From: Leptolyngbya sp. CCY15150
GTDB lineage: Bacteria > Cyanobacteriota > Cyanobacteriia > RECH01
NCBI RefSeq assembly: GCF_016888135.1
Contig: NZ_JACSWB010000141.1
Coordinates: forward strand, 1 to 64,000
Reading direction: 5' to 3'
DNA length: 64,000 nucleotides
Shown one piece after another: positions 8,709 to 16,990 of this stretch. Position 1 is the stretch's first letter. Every line of letters starts with the position of its first letter. The notes beneath the pieces are model-generated. The model did no database searches, was not told where the DNA came from, and worked only from the letters and a program-made list of their open reading frames with translations. Made by a program: the position numbers and the translations under genes.

Positions 8709-9320
8709 TTAGCCTAATTCCCGATGGCGAAAGCAGTCGATGGTGTGGTCATTGACCATGCCCGCCGCCTGCATGTAGGCGTAGCAGATGGTGGAACCCA
8801 CAAACGTAAAACCGCGCTGCTTTAGGTCTTTACTCATCGCGTCTGAGGCGGGGGTGCGGGCGGGAACTTCGTCCATCTTTGCCCAGGTATTCTGCACGGT
8901 TTCACCCTCAACAAACTGCCAGATGTAGCGATCGAAGCTGCCGTAGGTCTTCTGGATCTTCAGAAAAGCCTGGGCGTTGCGGGCGGCGGCAGCAACCTTG
9001 AGGCGATTGCGGACAATACCTGCATTCTGCAAGAGTTCCTGTTGCTTGGCCTCGCCGTAATGGGCTACGACCTCGGGGTCAAAGTTGTCAAAGGCGGTGC
9101 GGAAATTTTCTCGCTTGCGCAGAATGGTGATCCAGCTCAGCCCCGCCTGAAAGCCGTCAAGAAGGATGAACTCAAAATGCTTGCGATCGCAGTGCAGCGG
9201 CACCCCCCATTCCTTGTCATGGTAGGCCACCTCGACCGGGTCGTCGTGAACCCAACCGCAGCGCGGATGCAAGTCTGAAGCAGAAGACATAGGCTGTTTT
9301 CGAGAACCAAAGTAATTCAA
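8709..9320 (-). CDS. tag: DNA-3-methyladenine glycosylase I
   Basis: 203 residues if the first ATG is used; the ATG at 9290 (residue 11) is equally plausible and closer to E. coli Tag, which begins just before RCGW. The Tag-specific zinc set is visible: Cys21 in PRCGWVH, His34 in YHDKEWG, and His192 and Cys196 in NDHTIDCFRH. The substrate-pocket region LLDGFQAGLSWITILRKREN is intact. The enzyme removes 3-methyladenine from alkylated DNA to start base-excision repair, in the cytoplasm. It is a monocistronic minus-strand gene between the EamA gene and a degraded region. Confidence 0.95.
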   Translation of the reverse strand: MNYFGSRKQPMSSASDLHPRCGWVHDDPVEVAYHDKEWGVPLHCDRKHFEFILLDGFQAGLSWITILRKRENFRTAFDNFDPEVVAHYGEAKQQELLQNAGIVRNRLKVAAAARNAQAFLKIQKTYGSFDRYIWQFVEGETVQNTWAKMDEVPARTPASDAMSKDLKQRGFTFVGSTICYAYMQAAGMVNDHTIDCFRHRELG

Positions 9321-9347
9321 TTGTACTAGTTTTTGGTGCGAAATTAA

Positions 9348-9586
9348 TAGATGCCGCTGATTCTCAGCGTGGGGCTAGTTGAGTCGGGCAAGTACTTTGG
9401 CGGTGAGAGCGCTGACGATGCTCATGTGGGCCCCACGACCACAGCCACTGCGACCATAACCACGGCCACGGTGAGCATAACCGTGAGCATGATCATCACG
9501 AGTCACGGGCACTATCACTCCGATCACCTGGCCATCGACAGGTTTACGTCGCTGTCCTACGCCAGCGATCGCTCTCTCTGCCAACA
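9348..9586 (+). pseudogene. Frameshifted fragment of a CobW-type GTPase/metallochaperone C-terminal half
   Basis: Two reading frames together recall the cyanobacterial CobW family. One frame gives PLILSVGLVESGKYF, a second gives a His-rich run (DHSHCDHNHGHG...EHDHHE) at about 9432-9500, and the first frame resumes with HYHSDHLAIDRFTSLSYASDR at about 9510-9570. At least two frame changes separate these pieces. The G-domain is absent upstream and the C-terminal domain breaks off where the IS-like fragment begins. Recognition is from memory of the family pattern; a protein search would settle it. Confidence 0.6.
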
Positions 9587-9599
9587 ACCGATGTAATAT

Positions 9600-9759
9600 T
9601 GCATACCGCTGCTGCCCAAACTTTGGCGGTATTGAGCATGGCCTTGGGGAAAACGTGAGAAGGGAGCGATCGCTCACCGTGCGGCTCAAACTCGCGATAA
9701 ACATCGTCCATATCACAGAAGATCTGGGTGAGGTCGAGGCACGCTAGACTGAATGACAT
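9600..9759 (-). pseudogene. N-terminal remnant of an IS982-like transposase
   Basis: The minus strand reads MSFSLACLDLTQIFCDMDD then VYREFEPH from 9759. The IFC-D-DD...FEP pattern matches the start of IS982-family transposases common in cyanobacteria. The similarity fades after about 40 residues and no DDE body follows, so only a scrap remains. It abuts the cobW fragment, suggesting an insertion-deletion event. No terminal inverted repeats were identified. Confidence 0.45.
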
Positions 9760-9855
9760 GGCTGAGGTGCTTAGAATTCAAGACTTTGAGCGTAGCTCTC
9801 AACCTGTGCTCTTGCACTCTAATCTTTGTCGAACTCATGTTTTGTCTAAGATCTT

Positions 9856-11181
9856 ATGTCTGAGATTCATAATCAGTCAGTTGGTCAGCCAGCCTATATG
9901 CTGCGCTGTTTGAAGTGTGAAGCCACCTATGCAGCGGATCCGTTTCGCCTCCACTGTGATGCCAACCATGAGCCATCACTTCTGCGTGCGGTTTACGCAA
10001 ATCAAACGCTGCAGGTCAAATCTCATCTGCCTGGCATCTTTCAGTTTATTGACTGGCTGCCCGTTGAAACCTGTCTCAACCTCTCTGGAAAACCGATCAC
10101 CTATGCTAGCCATGTCTTAGCAAACTATCTGGGGCTAGAACGACTATTTATCAGCTTTAACGGCTATTGGCAAGAGCGCAATGCAAACCTGTTGACCTGT
10201 TCGTTTAAGGAGCTAGAAGCCCCATCAGTCTTGGGGCGAGTGCCGTCGAACCATTCGCAAACGCTGGTGATCGCCTCGGCTGGCAATACAGGTCGAGCCT
10301 TTGCCAATGTGTGTTCTCAATTAGAGATGCCGCTTTGTCTAGTGATTCCTGAAAGCAGCTTATCGGCCATCTGGTCTTCCCAGCCCTTTCATCCCAATGT
10401 CAAACTGATTGTCGTGGGCGGCAAAGGCGACTATTCAGATGCGATCGCCCTTGGTAAGATCATCAGCCAGATGGACGATTTTTTTCCAGAAGGGGGAGCG
10501 GCCAATGTGGCACGTCGAGATGGCATGGGAACAACGGTGTTGGATGCGGTTGTGTCGATCGGTCAGATTCCCGATCATTACTTTCAAGCGGTCGGGTCAG
10601 GTACGGGGGGCATCTCAGCTTGGGAAGCCAATCTACGATTTCTGGCCGATGGCCGCTTTGGCGACCACAAAATGAAGCTGCATCTCGCCCAAAATGCTCC
10701 GTTTACTCCCATGGTCGATGCCTGGAATGCGGGGCTGCGAGAGCTACCCTCCACCCATGAGCTCGTCGCCCGCGAGCAAATTCAGCAGGTCTCGGCGCAT
10801 GTGCTGACCAATCGCCATCCGGCCTATGGGCTGATCGGGGGTGTTTATGATGCGCTCAGTGATACCCAGGGCAAGATGTATAGCATCACCAACGCCCAAT
10901 CGGATCGGGCTCGATGTTTATTTGAAGAATTAGAAGGTATTGATATCTGTCCGGCATCCGGCGTCGCGACTGCGGCCCTGCTCCAAGCCGTTGAGATGGG
11001 CACCGTCAAGCGAGATGACTGCATTTTGCTGAATATTACCAGTGGCGGCACCCAGCAGATGCAGCGAGAACATCCCATGCATTACCTGCGTCCCTGGCGA
11101 TCGTTCTTGCCTGATGAAATTCGGCCAGATCTGGTGGCAGATCGCATGGGCAAGTTTTGCCATGTTGTGGCCCCGCTATAA
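9856..11181 (+). CDS. Cysteate synthase-like PLP enzyme (threonine synthase superfamily)
   Basis: 441 residues. A short cysteine-bearing N-terminal region (LRCLKCEATY...RLHC; Cys18, Cys21, Cys34) precedes a fold-type II PLP domain. Lys118 in TCSFKELEA is the expected Schiff-base lysine. VIASAGNTGRAF is the phosphate-binding asparagine loop, and SEGGA-like FPEGGAANVARRDGMG plus QAVGSGTGGISAWEA are hallmarks I associate with methanogen cysteate synthase (phosphoserine + sulfite to cysteate). Coenzyme M biosynthesis is not expected in a cyanobacterium, so the product may be cysteate for another use or a related amino acid. It lies 197 bases before a GH3-type ligase on the same strand, suggesting the amino acid is conjugated. 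The reaction is inferred, not proven. Confidence 0.75.
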   Translation: MSEIHNQSVGQPAYMLRCLKCEATYAADPFRLHCDANHEPSLLRAVYANQTLQVKSHLPGIFQFIDWLPVETCLNLSGKPITYASHVLANYLGLERLFISFNGYWQERNANLLTCSFKELEAPSVLGRVPSNHSQTLVIASAGNTGRAFANVCSQLEMPLCLVIPESSLSAIWSSQPFHPNVKLIVVGGKGDYSDAIALGKIISQMDDFFPEGGAANVARRDGMGTTVLDAVVSIGQIPDHYFQAVGSGTGGISAWEANLRFLADGRFGDHKMKLHLAQNAPFTPMVDAWNAGLRELPSTHELVAREQIQQVSAHVLTNRHPAYGLIGGVYDALSDTQGKMYSITNAQSDRARCLFEELEGIDICPASGVATAALLQAVEMGTVKRDDCILLNITSGGTQQMQREHPMHYLRPWRSFLPDEIRPDLVADRMGKFCHVVAPL

Positions 11182-11378
11182 CGAGACGGGAATGCGTTAC
11201 TTGTCCACATAAGTGATGCATAGCGACGTGTTAAACGATGATCTGATAAAAAAACGTTCATTCACCGATGTTTTATTCACTGAATATCTATCATTTACCA
11301 ATATCTAACCTTTATCCAAGCCTAGAACTAGATTTTTATCTGGGAAGCAACTCCAGATTCCTAGATGACTTGGCATGA

Positions 11379-13124
11379 ATGGTTCAACACTTGCCCTTCA
11401 CACAAGATTTATTACACGAGATACAAACCATGGAACGTTTGTTGTTTAAGGGATTAGCTGCTGTGATGCGGCGTTCAAAGATAAAGTTTCTGCGCCAGGT
11501 TGAAGAGGCACCGAGCGTTCAAGAGCAGTTTTTGCGATCGCTGCTACACCGACACCAATCCACTGCATTTGGTCAAGAACACGGGCTGGCAGATATCCAG
11601 ACGATTGATCAGTTTCAAGAACGGCTACCGGTGCAGTCCTACAGCGGTTTTAGACCCTACACTCAGCGCATGTCCATGGGAGAGCCGAATGTGCTGACGG
11701 CTGACCCACTGATTTATTTCAATATTAGTAGCGGCTCAACCGGTGAAAAAAAGCTGATTCCAGTCACCCAGCGATCGCGCCAAGCCTTAGCAAACGCTAG
11801 TCGTACGTCCATCGGGTTTGCAGCCGATGCCGCTCTCCGCAATGGGCGACCCTTGGGCAAGATGCTATTTCCGCTGTCGAGCAACGCCCTGGGGCACACT
11901 CCGAGCGGCATTCCCTATGCTCCCGTCAGCACCAGCGACTTGCGGTTAACCAACCCCCTCCTACGCCAGGTGTTTACCTATCCGTTTGAGGTATTTCAAA
12001 TTTCTGACACTGCCGCGCGCACCTACATGTGTTTGCTGTTTGCCCTGCGGAATGCATCGCTTCGCATCATTAGCGCCACATTTCCAGTGTCGGCCTTGCA
12101 AATGTGCAATTACCTAGAGCGCCACGCCGAGGAGATGATTCAAGATTTAGAAACGGGCAAAATTGCCCAGGGGCTGAAGCTTGAACCCGAGTTGCGCGCC
12201 AAATTTGAGCGGCAATGCTCAGCGGTTCCGGCGCGAGCGGCTCAACTGCGACACCAGATCAGCCAGCACGGACGTCTGACTCCGCACCTGGCCTGGCCTG
12301 ACCTCTCATTTATGATCACCGCACGGGGCGGCACGTCAAATTTCTATTTTGAGCGATTCCCCGAATACTTTGGCGATATGCCAATCTTTGGTGGTGTCTA
12401 TGCCTGTGCCGAAGGCACCATGGGCGTGCATCAAGACTTTAATACGGATGCAGCAATCCTGTCGATCGAAAGCGGCTTTTATGAATTTATCCCCGAAGAC
12501 CAATGGGAGGTTGATAACCCCAAAACGGTGCTGCCCTGGGACGTGACAGTGGGCGATCGCTACCGCATTGTGTTGACCAACTATGCCGGGTTTTATCGTT
12601 ATGACTTGGGAGACGTGGTTGAAATTGCTGGCTTTGTCGGTCAAGCTCCCACCATCATCTTTCGTCATCGCCGTGGGGGAGTCATGTCATCATCCACGGA
12701 GAAAACCACGGAGTTTCAGGTCATCCAGGTGATGCAGATTTTACAAAAAACCTTTCAGTTAGCCCTGGAAAACTTTTGTATCACGCTGTCTAAAGACTGC
12801 ATTCCGTCCCACTATTTGGTCAATATTGAATTGGCACCCGGTGCCGTGCTCCCTGATCCAGAAACATTTCTACAGCGGTTTGATGACACCCTAAAAGATG
12901 TCAGCGCTTTCTACGCCATCAAGCGGCGCGACCAAATTCCGCTGCCGCGACTGCGAATTTTAGAACCCGGCAGTTTTGAACATCTGCGCCAGCGCATGGT
13001 GCAGCAGGGCATTGCCGAATCGCAGCTCAAGTTTCCCCATGTCACAGAAGACCGCAATTTTCTGGATGGGCTGTCCGTTCAGCACGAAGCTAGACTCGCA
13101 GGCGATCGCCTTCCTCAACTCTGA
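11379..13124 (+). CDS. GH3-family acyl-adenylate / amino-acid amide synthetase
   Basis: 581 residues, full length for the family. The ATP/AMP motifs are recognisable: SSGSTGEKKLIPVT at about 117-130, YACAEGTMGV near 345, and NYAGFYRYDLGDVVEIAGF at about 401-419 (equivalent to the YRYRxGD motif of plant GH3). Family knowledge: GH3 enzymes adenylate a carboxylic acid and transfer it to an amino acid. No membrane segment is seen; the protein is probably cytoplasmic. The upstream gene encodes a PLP enzyme likely to make an amino acid, which could be the acceptor. The downstream MFS gene is convergent. The acyl substrate is unknown; auxin conjugation should not be assumed. Confidence 0.85.
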   Translation: MVQHLPFTQDLLHEIQTMERLLFKGLAAVMRRSKIKFLRQVEEAPSVQEQFLRSLLHRHQSTAFGQEHGLADIQTIDQFQERLPVQSYSGFRPYTQRMSMGEPNVLTADPLIYFNISSGSTGEKKLIPVTQRSRQALANASRTSIGFAADAALRNGRPLGKMLFPLSSNALGHTPSGIPYAPVSTSDLRLTNPLLRQVFTYPFEVFQISDTAARTYMCLLFALRNASLRIISATFPVSALQMCNYLERHAEEMIQDLETGKIAQGLKLEPELRAKFERQCSAVPARAAQLRHQISQHGRLTPHLAWPDLSFMITARGGTSNFYFERFPEYFGDMPIFGGVYACAEGTMGVHQDFNTDAAILSIESGFYEFIPEDQWEVDNPKTVLPWDVTVGDRYRIVLTNYAGFYRYDLGDVVEIAGFVGQAPTIIFRHRRGGVMSSSTEKTTEFQVIQVMQILQKTFQLALENFCITLSKDCIPSHYLVNIELAPGAVLPDPETFLQRFDDTLKDVSAFYAIKRRDQIPLPRLRILEPGSFEHLRQRMVQQGIAESQLKFPHVTEDRNFLDGLSVQHEARLAGDRLPQL

Positions 13125-13203
13125 CGGGGCATCCTGTCCGTTGGCAGATATGCTCAGGTTTCTGTAACAATGCGGGTGGCGAGCGACATCGAAGTCAGGC
13201 AAA

Positions 13204-14481
13204 CTAGCTTACCTGATCTGAATCTATCTGCCTATCTCGTTTGAGCATGACATGGGCTAGTCCTATCCCCACAATTGCCAAGGCTCCCATCGGATAAAAC
13301 ACATAGGTATAGCTGCCTAACCAGTCTCGCAGTTGTCCTGCCACCAACGTACCCAGCAGAGCGCCAATACCGTAGGCCGTGAAGACAATACCGTAGTTTT
13401 GGGCATAGTCATCGGGGTTAAACAGACTCAGGGTGGTGGTAGGCGCAAGAGCCAGCCAGCCGCCCAGGCAAAACCAGAACAGCGAGAAAGCAACCAGATA
13501 AGTCACCACTTGCCCTTGTTCTGCATTGACCATCAAAATACAGGCAACTAAGATCAGCGTATAGGAGGCGATCGCGATATGACGAGGCTGAAAGCGATCG
13601 CACAACCACCCAAACAACGGACGACTCACGCCATTAAACAGAGCAAATAAAGATACGCTAGCGGCTGCAATTCCTGGCTCAACCTGGATAATTTCTTCGC
13701 CCACTGGACTAGAAATACCAATGGCGCTAAGTCCCACAAACGTGCCGATAATGTAGCATAGCCACAGCCCATAAAAAGATGAGCTTTTGAGCATGGTTTT
13801 GGGATACTTGAGCGGCGCTGGTTTAACTGTCGTGGCAGCAGTAGCGGTGGTGGGTTGCCAGGCTTGGGGCGGTAGTTTCATCGTGGTGGCGATCGCCACA
13901 ATAATTAGCATAAAGCCAAGCCCTAGGGCAAACAGGGTCGGCCGCACGGCATAGCTATCCATGAGGCTTTTGGCGAGGGGAGCCGTGACCAAAGGAGATA
14001 GGCCAAAACCCACAATGGTTAACCCCACGGCCAGCCCCTTGCGATCGGAAAACCAGCGGGCCATCACCACCATAGGTACACCATAGGCAATCCCCACCCC
14101 AACCCCTGCAATCACGCCATAGGTAAAGACCATGGCCGTAATGCTGGTCGTAAAGCTAGAGAGCATATAACCAACACCCATCACAACACCGCCTAGAGCA
14201 GTCATCCAGCGGGTTCCAAGTTTAGGAATGTAAAACCCGGCGATGGGCATGGTGATGGCATAGCAGAGAAGCGCCACGGTGTAGGGCAGGAGGCTTTGGG
14301 TGGCAGTGAGGCCAAGTTCATTCTCTAGGGGTTTCCTGAAAATGCTCCACGAGTAAACTGTCCCTAGACACAGTAAAATCATCATTCCTAGGGGAATCAG
14401 AAACCATCGCCCCTGCTGGGCAGGACGACCGAATAGGGTGAGCTCTGTCCGGTGGTTTGACCGGTAGGTGGTACTATCCAT
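13204..14481 (-). CDS. MFS transporter, oxalate/formate antiporter (OFA) type
   Basis: 425 residues with about twelve membrane segments, beginning after RWFLIPLGMMILLCLGTVYSW. The first-half signature FSDRKGLAVGL and the second-half VSLFALFNGVSRPLFGWLCDRF match the OFA branch of the major facilitator superfamily. Family knowledge: OFA proteins exchange or take up small monocarboxylates and dicarboxylates. It converges on the GH3 gene with a 79-base gap. It might move the acid substrate or the conjugate, but proximity is the only evidence. No truncation is visible. Confidence 0.85.
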   Translation of the reverse strand: MDSTTYRSNHRTELTLFGRPAQQGRWFLIPLGMMILLCLGTVYSWSIFRKPLENELGLTATQSLLPYTVALLCYAITMPIAGFYIPKLGTRWMTALGGVVMGVGYMLSSFTTSITAMVFTYGVIAGVGVGIAYGVPMVVMARWFSDRKGLAVGLTIVGFGLSPLVTAPLAKSLMDSYAVRPTLFALGLGFMLIIVAIATTMKLPPQAWQPTTATAATTVKPAPLKYPKTMLKSSSFYGLWLCYIIGTFVGLSAIGISSPVGEEIIQVEPGIAAASVSLFALFNGVSRPLFGWLCDRFQPRHIAIASYTLILVACILMVNAEQGQVVTYLVAFSLFWFCLGGWLALAPTTTLSLFNPDDYAQNYGIVFTAYGIGALLGTLVAGQLRDWLGSYTYVFYPMGALAIVGIGLAHVMLKRDRQIDSDQVS

Positions 14482-14992
14482 GGCTGCTTGTATGGGACTA
14501 TGGAGTCAATTTGGCAGGGTTCTTATCTTGCTGATGAAGCCATTGTTACAACTTAACTCATTGCAAGAATGCCATCTATCAATATACTCAGATAGTAAAG
14601 CTAGAACTATAAAATAATCATAGAAATCTCACGCTGTAGAGCATAGGCGATCGCTCCTGCATATCTTTCTAGGTACTGCATAGAAAAGCCAATAAGCTCG
14701 CTCAGCAGAAAGCCTTATTGATGTGTAAAATGCGTTGATAGCAGCGCCATACATCTAGCTGTGGATAACCCGCCGATCCCACTATTCCAGCCACCGATGA
14801 CCACAAGATGGAGCGATCGAGGCGTGACTCATCTACATAACTTGTTTGGCGTTGTTAGATCGGGCGTTGCTGAATCGATCTGTGATTTACGCTAGGAAAC
14901 CGTGAGCTACCTTGATAGGGAATGAGTTGGGAGTGTGAGTATCTTGCTCACGTTCCGATTTCACATCATTCAGCAATGCCGCTCGTTTCTAT
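14482..14992. other. Gene-free region with one dispersed hairpin repeat
   Basis: About 510 bases upstream of the MFS gene and downstream of tRNA-Val. The part next to the MFS gene is AT-rich (for example aaagctagaactataaaataatcata). No plausible coding frame is seen. Copy B of the dispersed hairpin repeat family occupies about 14908-14980. Confidence 0.6.
14908..14980 (+). repeat. Dispersed hairpin repeat, copy B
   Basis: ctaccttgatagggaatgag is followed by the hairpin GTGAGTATCTTGCTCAC and the tail gttccgatttcacatcattc. The hairpin and tail match 7351-7399; the ctaccttgat...gaatg module matches the spacer between two hairpins at 18710-18728. Confidence 0.65.
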
Positions 14993-15065
14993 GGACACAA
15001 CTGGACTCGAACCAGTGACCCCCACGATGTCAACGTGGTGCTCTAACCAACTGAGCTATGCGTCC
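14993..15065 (-). tRNA. tRNA-Val (anticodon GAC)
   Basis: The minus strand folds as a 73-nt cloverleaf: acceptor GGACGCA pairs with TGTGTCC, the D-arm has AGTTGGTTA in its loop, the anticodon stem CCACG/CGTGG holds loop TTGACAT with anticodon GAC, and the T-arm carries GGTTCGAGTCC. GAC reads GUC/GUU valine codons. No 3' CCA is encoded, as is usual in cyanobacteria. Confidence 0.95.
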
Positions 15066-15169
15066 GTCAAGATTTGAATTATTACATATCATGCCAGGAA
15101 TATCAACGCCCCCCGTCAAATTTGCAAAAGCTGCGGTAGGATGACCCACAGCCAACAACACATAAACGC

Positions 15170-16108
15170 ATGGTCATTGAATCTCTCTATACCGATGGAG
15201 CCTGCTCCGGAAATCCAGGGCCGGGCGGATGGGCCGCGATCGCTTACCTCGTCGGTGGCGGCGTCCATGAGCTGGGTGGTGCCGCCGCCCACACCACCAA
15301 CAACCGCATGGAAATCCAAGGGGCGATCGCGGCGCTAGATTTATTACTATCTTCAGGGCAAACCGACACCGTCACCCTCTACACCGATAGTGAGTATGTG
15401 AAAAAGGGCATTACCGCTTGGATTAAGGGATGGAAAAACAAGAGTTGGAAAACCTCCACCGGCAAACCCGTGGTCAACCAAGACCTATGGGAAACCCTAG
15501 ATGAGCTACACCAACAGGTCAATCAACAGCTCACCCGCCCGCTACGCTGGGAAGTGGTGCGTGGCCACAGCGGCAACGAAGGCAATGAGCGCTGTGACGT
15601 GATTGCCCGAGCCTTTTCCCTGGGGCGATCGCCCCAGATGACCCAAGATGATCGATTGATGACCACGGCTGAGCCGAAAACCCCTACAAAACCTGACAAA
15701 ACCCTTAAAAAAGTTCACAAATTGTTGAATGATGACAGAATTGAGGCCCAAAACACTGCCGTAGAGCGAGAAGAAACGATACAATCCAGTAGCACAATTG
15801 CTCAATCCTTTCCACCTGAGCGCACCATGGCAGACTCTTCCTCAGCAGCATACAACGACCCATCTGAAAATCTCCCGCGTGAACTACGAGTCGTCCAACT
15901 CCAAAACACGGTGGAAACGTTGCATATGGCAGACGAAATTGCCAAGCAAGGCTATCTGATTACCAGCGCTGAATTGGCCGACTTGATGGATGTCAATGCC
16001 AGTGCGGTCACCAGCCGAGGTGACAACTGGGTGTGGCGAAACTGGGTGGTGTCGCGGGTGCGGCGCGAGGGCAACCAAATTCTCTGGCAGCTAGAGCGGG
16101 TTGATTAA
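15170..16108 (+). CDS. rnhA: Ribonuclease HI with a C-terminal cyanobacterial extension
   Basis: 312 residues, about twice bacterial RNase HI. Residues 1-150 form the RNase H domain with the catalytic carboxylates Asp9 (YTDGACSGNPG), Glu48 (NNRMEIQGAI), Asp73 (LYTDSEYV) and Asp143, plus His133 in the VRGHSGNEGN flap. It cleaves RNA in RNA-DNA hybrids. A polar linker of roughly 85 residues leads to a compact C-terminal domain (about 235-312) containing ADEIAKQGYLITSAELADLM, which looks like a helix-turn-helix and might contact nucleic acid. The start ATG is 105 bases after the end of the divergent tRNA gene. Role of the extension is unknown. Confidence 0.9.
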   Translation: MVIESLYTDGACSGNPGPGGWAAIAYLVGGGVHELGGAAAHTTNNRMEIQGAIAALDLLLSSGQTDTVTLYTDSEYVKKGITAWIKGWKNKSWKTSTGKPVVNQDLWETLDELHQQVNQQLTRPLRWEVVRGHSGNEGNERCDVIARAFSLGRSPQMTQDDRLMTTAEPKTPTKPDKTLKKVHKLLNDDRIEAQNTAVEREETIQSSSTIAQSFPPERTMADSSSAAYNDPSENLPRELRVVQLQNTVETLHMADEIAKQGYLITSAELADLMDVNASAVTSRGDNWVWRNWVVSRVRREGNQILWQLERVD

Positions 16109-16131
16109 GTCAGCGATCGCCCCCCAGTCCA

Positions 16132-16196
16132 CATCAATCGATCACATCAATCCATCACATCAATCCGTCACGCCAATCGGTGACATTCATAGATCA
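16132..16196. repeat. 13-bp degenerate tandem repeat, five units
   Basis: Units catcaatcgatca, catcaatccatca, catcaatccgtca, cgccaatcggtga and cattcatagatca follow one another without gaps. The last unit supplies the stop codon of the convergent gvpF/L-like gene. No function is evident. Confidence 0.7.
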
Positions 16197-16865
16197 CACA
16201 AAATGGTAAGGAGGCAGAGCTGCTCCCAGAGATAGCTCCCAGAGTGGGCAATCGATCTGCCATTGCTCAACCTGCTGCTGGAGATAACCATGATCATCGC
16301 GATCGCCCAAGATGTGGATGCGTTCTACACCGTCTTTGGGTTCACTGTGGTGATAGGGGCAGCCAAGTTGAGCGATCGCTTCTAACAGACCCGCCAGTTG
16401 CGCCTGCTGCTGGTTGCGATAGGTTTCCTGCTGTTGATAGCGACGTTTTTTTGCCAGGAAGTAATCTTTCCCCTTGGCTGACTCCGGCAACTCCTCTAAA
16501 ACCAAGGGCTGAAGCTGGGCTTTGAGGGTATATTCTGCCTTGTGGATCACCTGCTGTAGCTTGGCAACATAAACCTCTTGATGGGCCGCAAGGTGTTGTG
16601 TGAGGGCATCTAACGATACTAAAAAAGTCCCAAAAGGCACTGGCAACACATCTGCCTGCTGAAACAGATCCTGCAAGACGCGATCGTGGGACAAAATCGC
16701 CTGGAGTTGAAAGCGTTCATCCCCAGCGCGAATAGTGTCTGGATCAAGCTGACTCTCAACAACCGCCGATAAAGCCCCCTGTTCCACGAGCTGCAGAGAG
16801 TTGGCTAATCCTTCCGGCAACTCCAAGGCCGTGGTGGGAGTCTTGAGAAATGCATAAACATACAT
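16194..16865 (-). CDS. Orphan GvpF/GvpL-like gas vesicle family protein
   Basis: 223 residues from ATG 16865 (MYVYAFLKTP). An upstream in-frame start would run through the intrinsic terminator of hpf, so it is rejected. The LPVPFGTFLVSLDAL segment and the C-terminal WELSLGAALPPYHFV correspond to the conserved core and the PPY-F ending of GvpF/GvpL proteins. Family knowledge: GvpF and GvpL are accessory proteins that interact with GvpA during gas vesicle assembly. No gvpA, gvpC, gvpN, gvpJ or gvpK lies in the window, so this copy either serves a cluster elsewhere or has another role. It lies directly downstream of hpf but is separated from it by a terminator. Confidence 0.75.
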   Translation of the reverse strand: MYVYAFLKTPTTALELPEGLANSLQLVEQGALSAVVESQLDPDTIRAGDERFQLQAILSHDRVLQDLFQQADVLPVPFGTFLVSLDALTQHLAAHQEVYVAKLQQVIHKAEYTLKAQLQPLVLEELPESAKGKDYFLAKKRRYQQQETYRNQQQAQLAGLLEAIAQLGCPYHHSEPKDGVERIHILGDRDDHGYLQQQVEQWQIDCPLWELSLGAALPPYHFV

Positions 16866-16897
16866 AAGTAGGCTCCTTAAACGGCTCCTTAAGCAAT

Positions 16898-16930
16898 AAA
16901 AAAACTTTGGGATGCAAGGCACCCCAAAGC
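16898..16930 (-). terminator. Intrinsic terminator downstream of hpf
   Basis: On the minus strand the stem GCTTTGGGG...CCCAAAG, with its loop, is followed by TTTTTTTATT. It begins 61 bases after the hpf stop codon and lies just upstream of the gvpF/L-like start at 16865. Confidence 0.85.
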
Positions 16931-16990
16931 TACAGTTTATTCTAGGTGTTGTAGATCGTTGTCACCTAACGTGCTGGGCAATCACCTCAC

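Noticed and set aside
9375-9716. 113-codon minus-strand frame in the cobW/IS scar
   Set aside because: Its Arg/Gly-rich sequence is the antisense of the His-rich cobW segment; no independent family is seen.
12336-12668. 110-codon minus-strand frame inside the GH3 gene
   Set aside because: Lies entirely antisense to the conserved GH3 motifs; no independent support.
16866-16922. Upstream start for the GvpF/L-like gene
   Set aside because: The extra codons overlap the terminator hairpin of hpf and encode a basic non-conserved leader.
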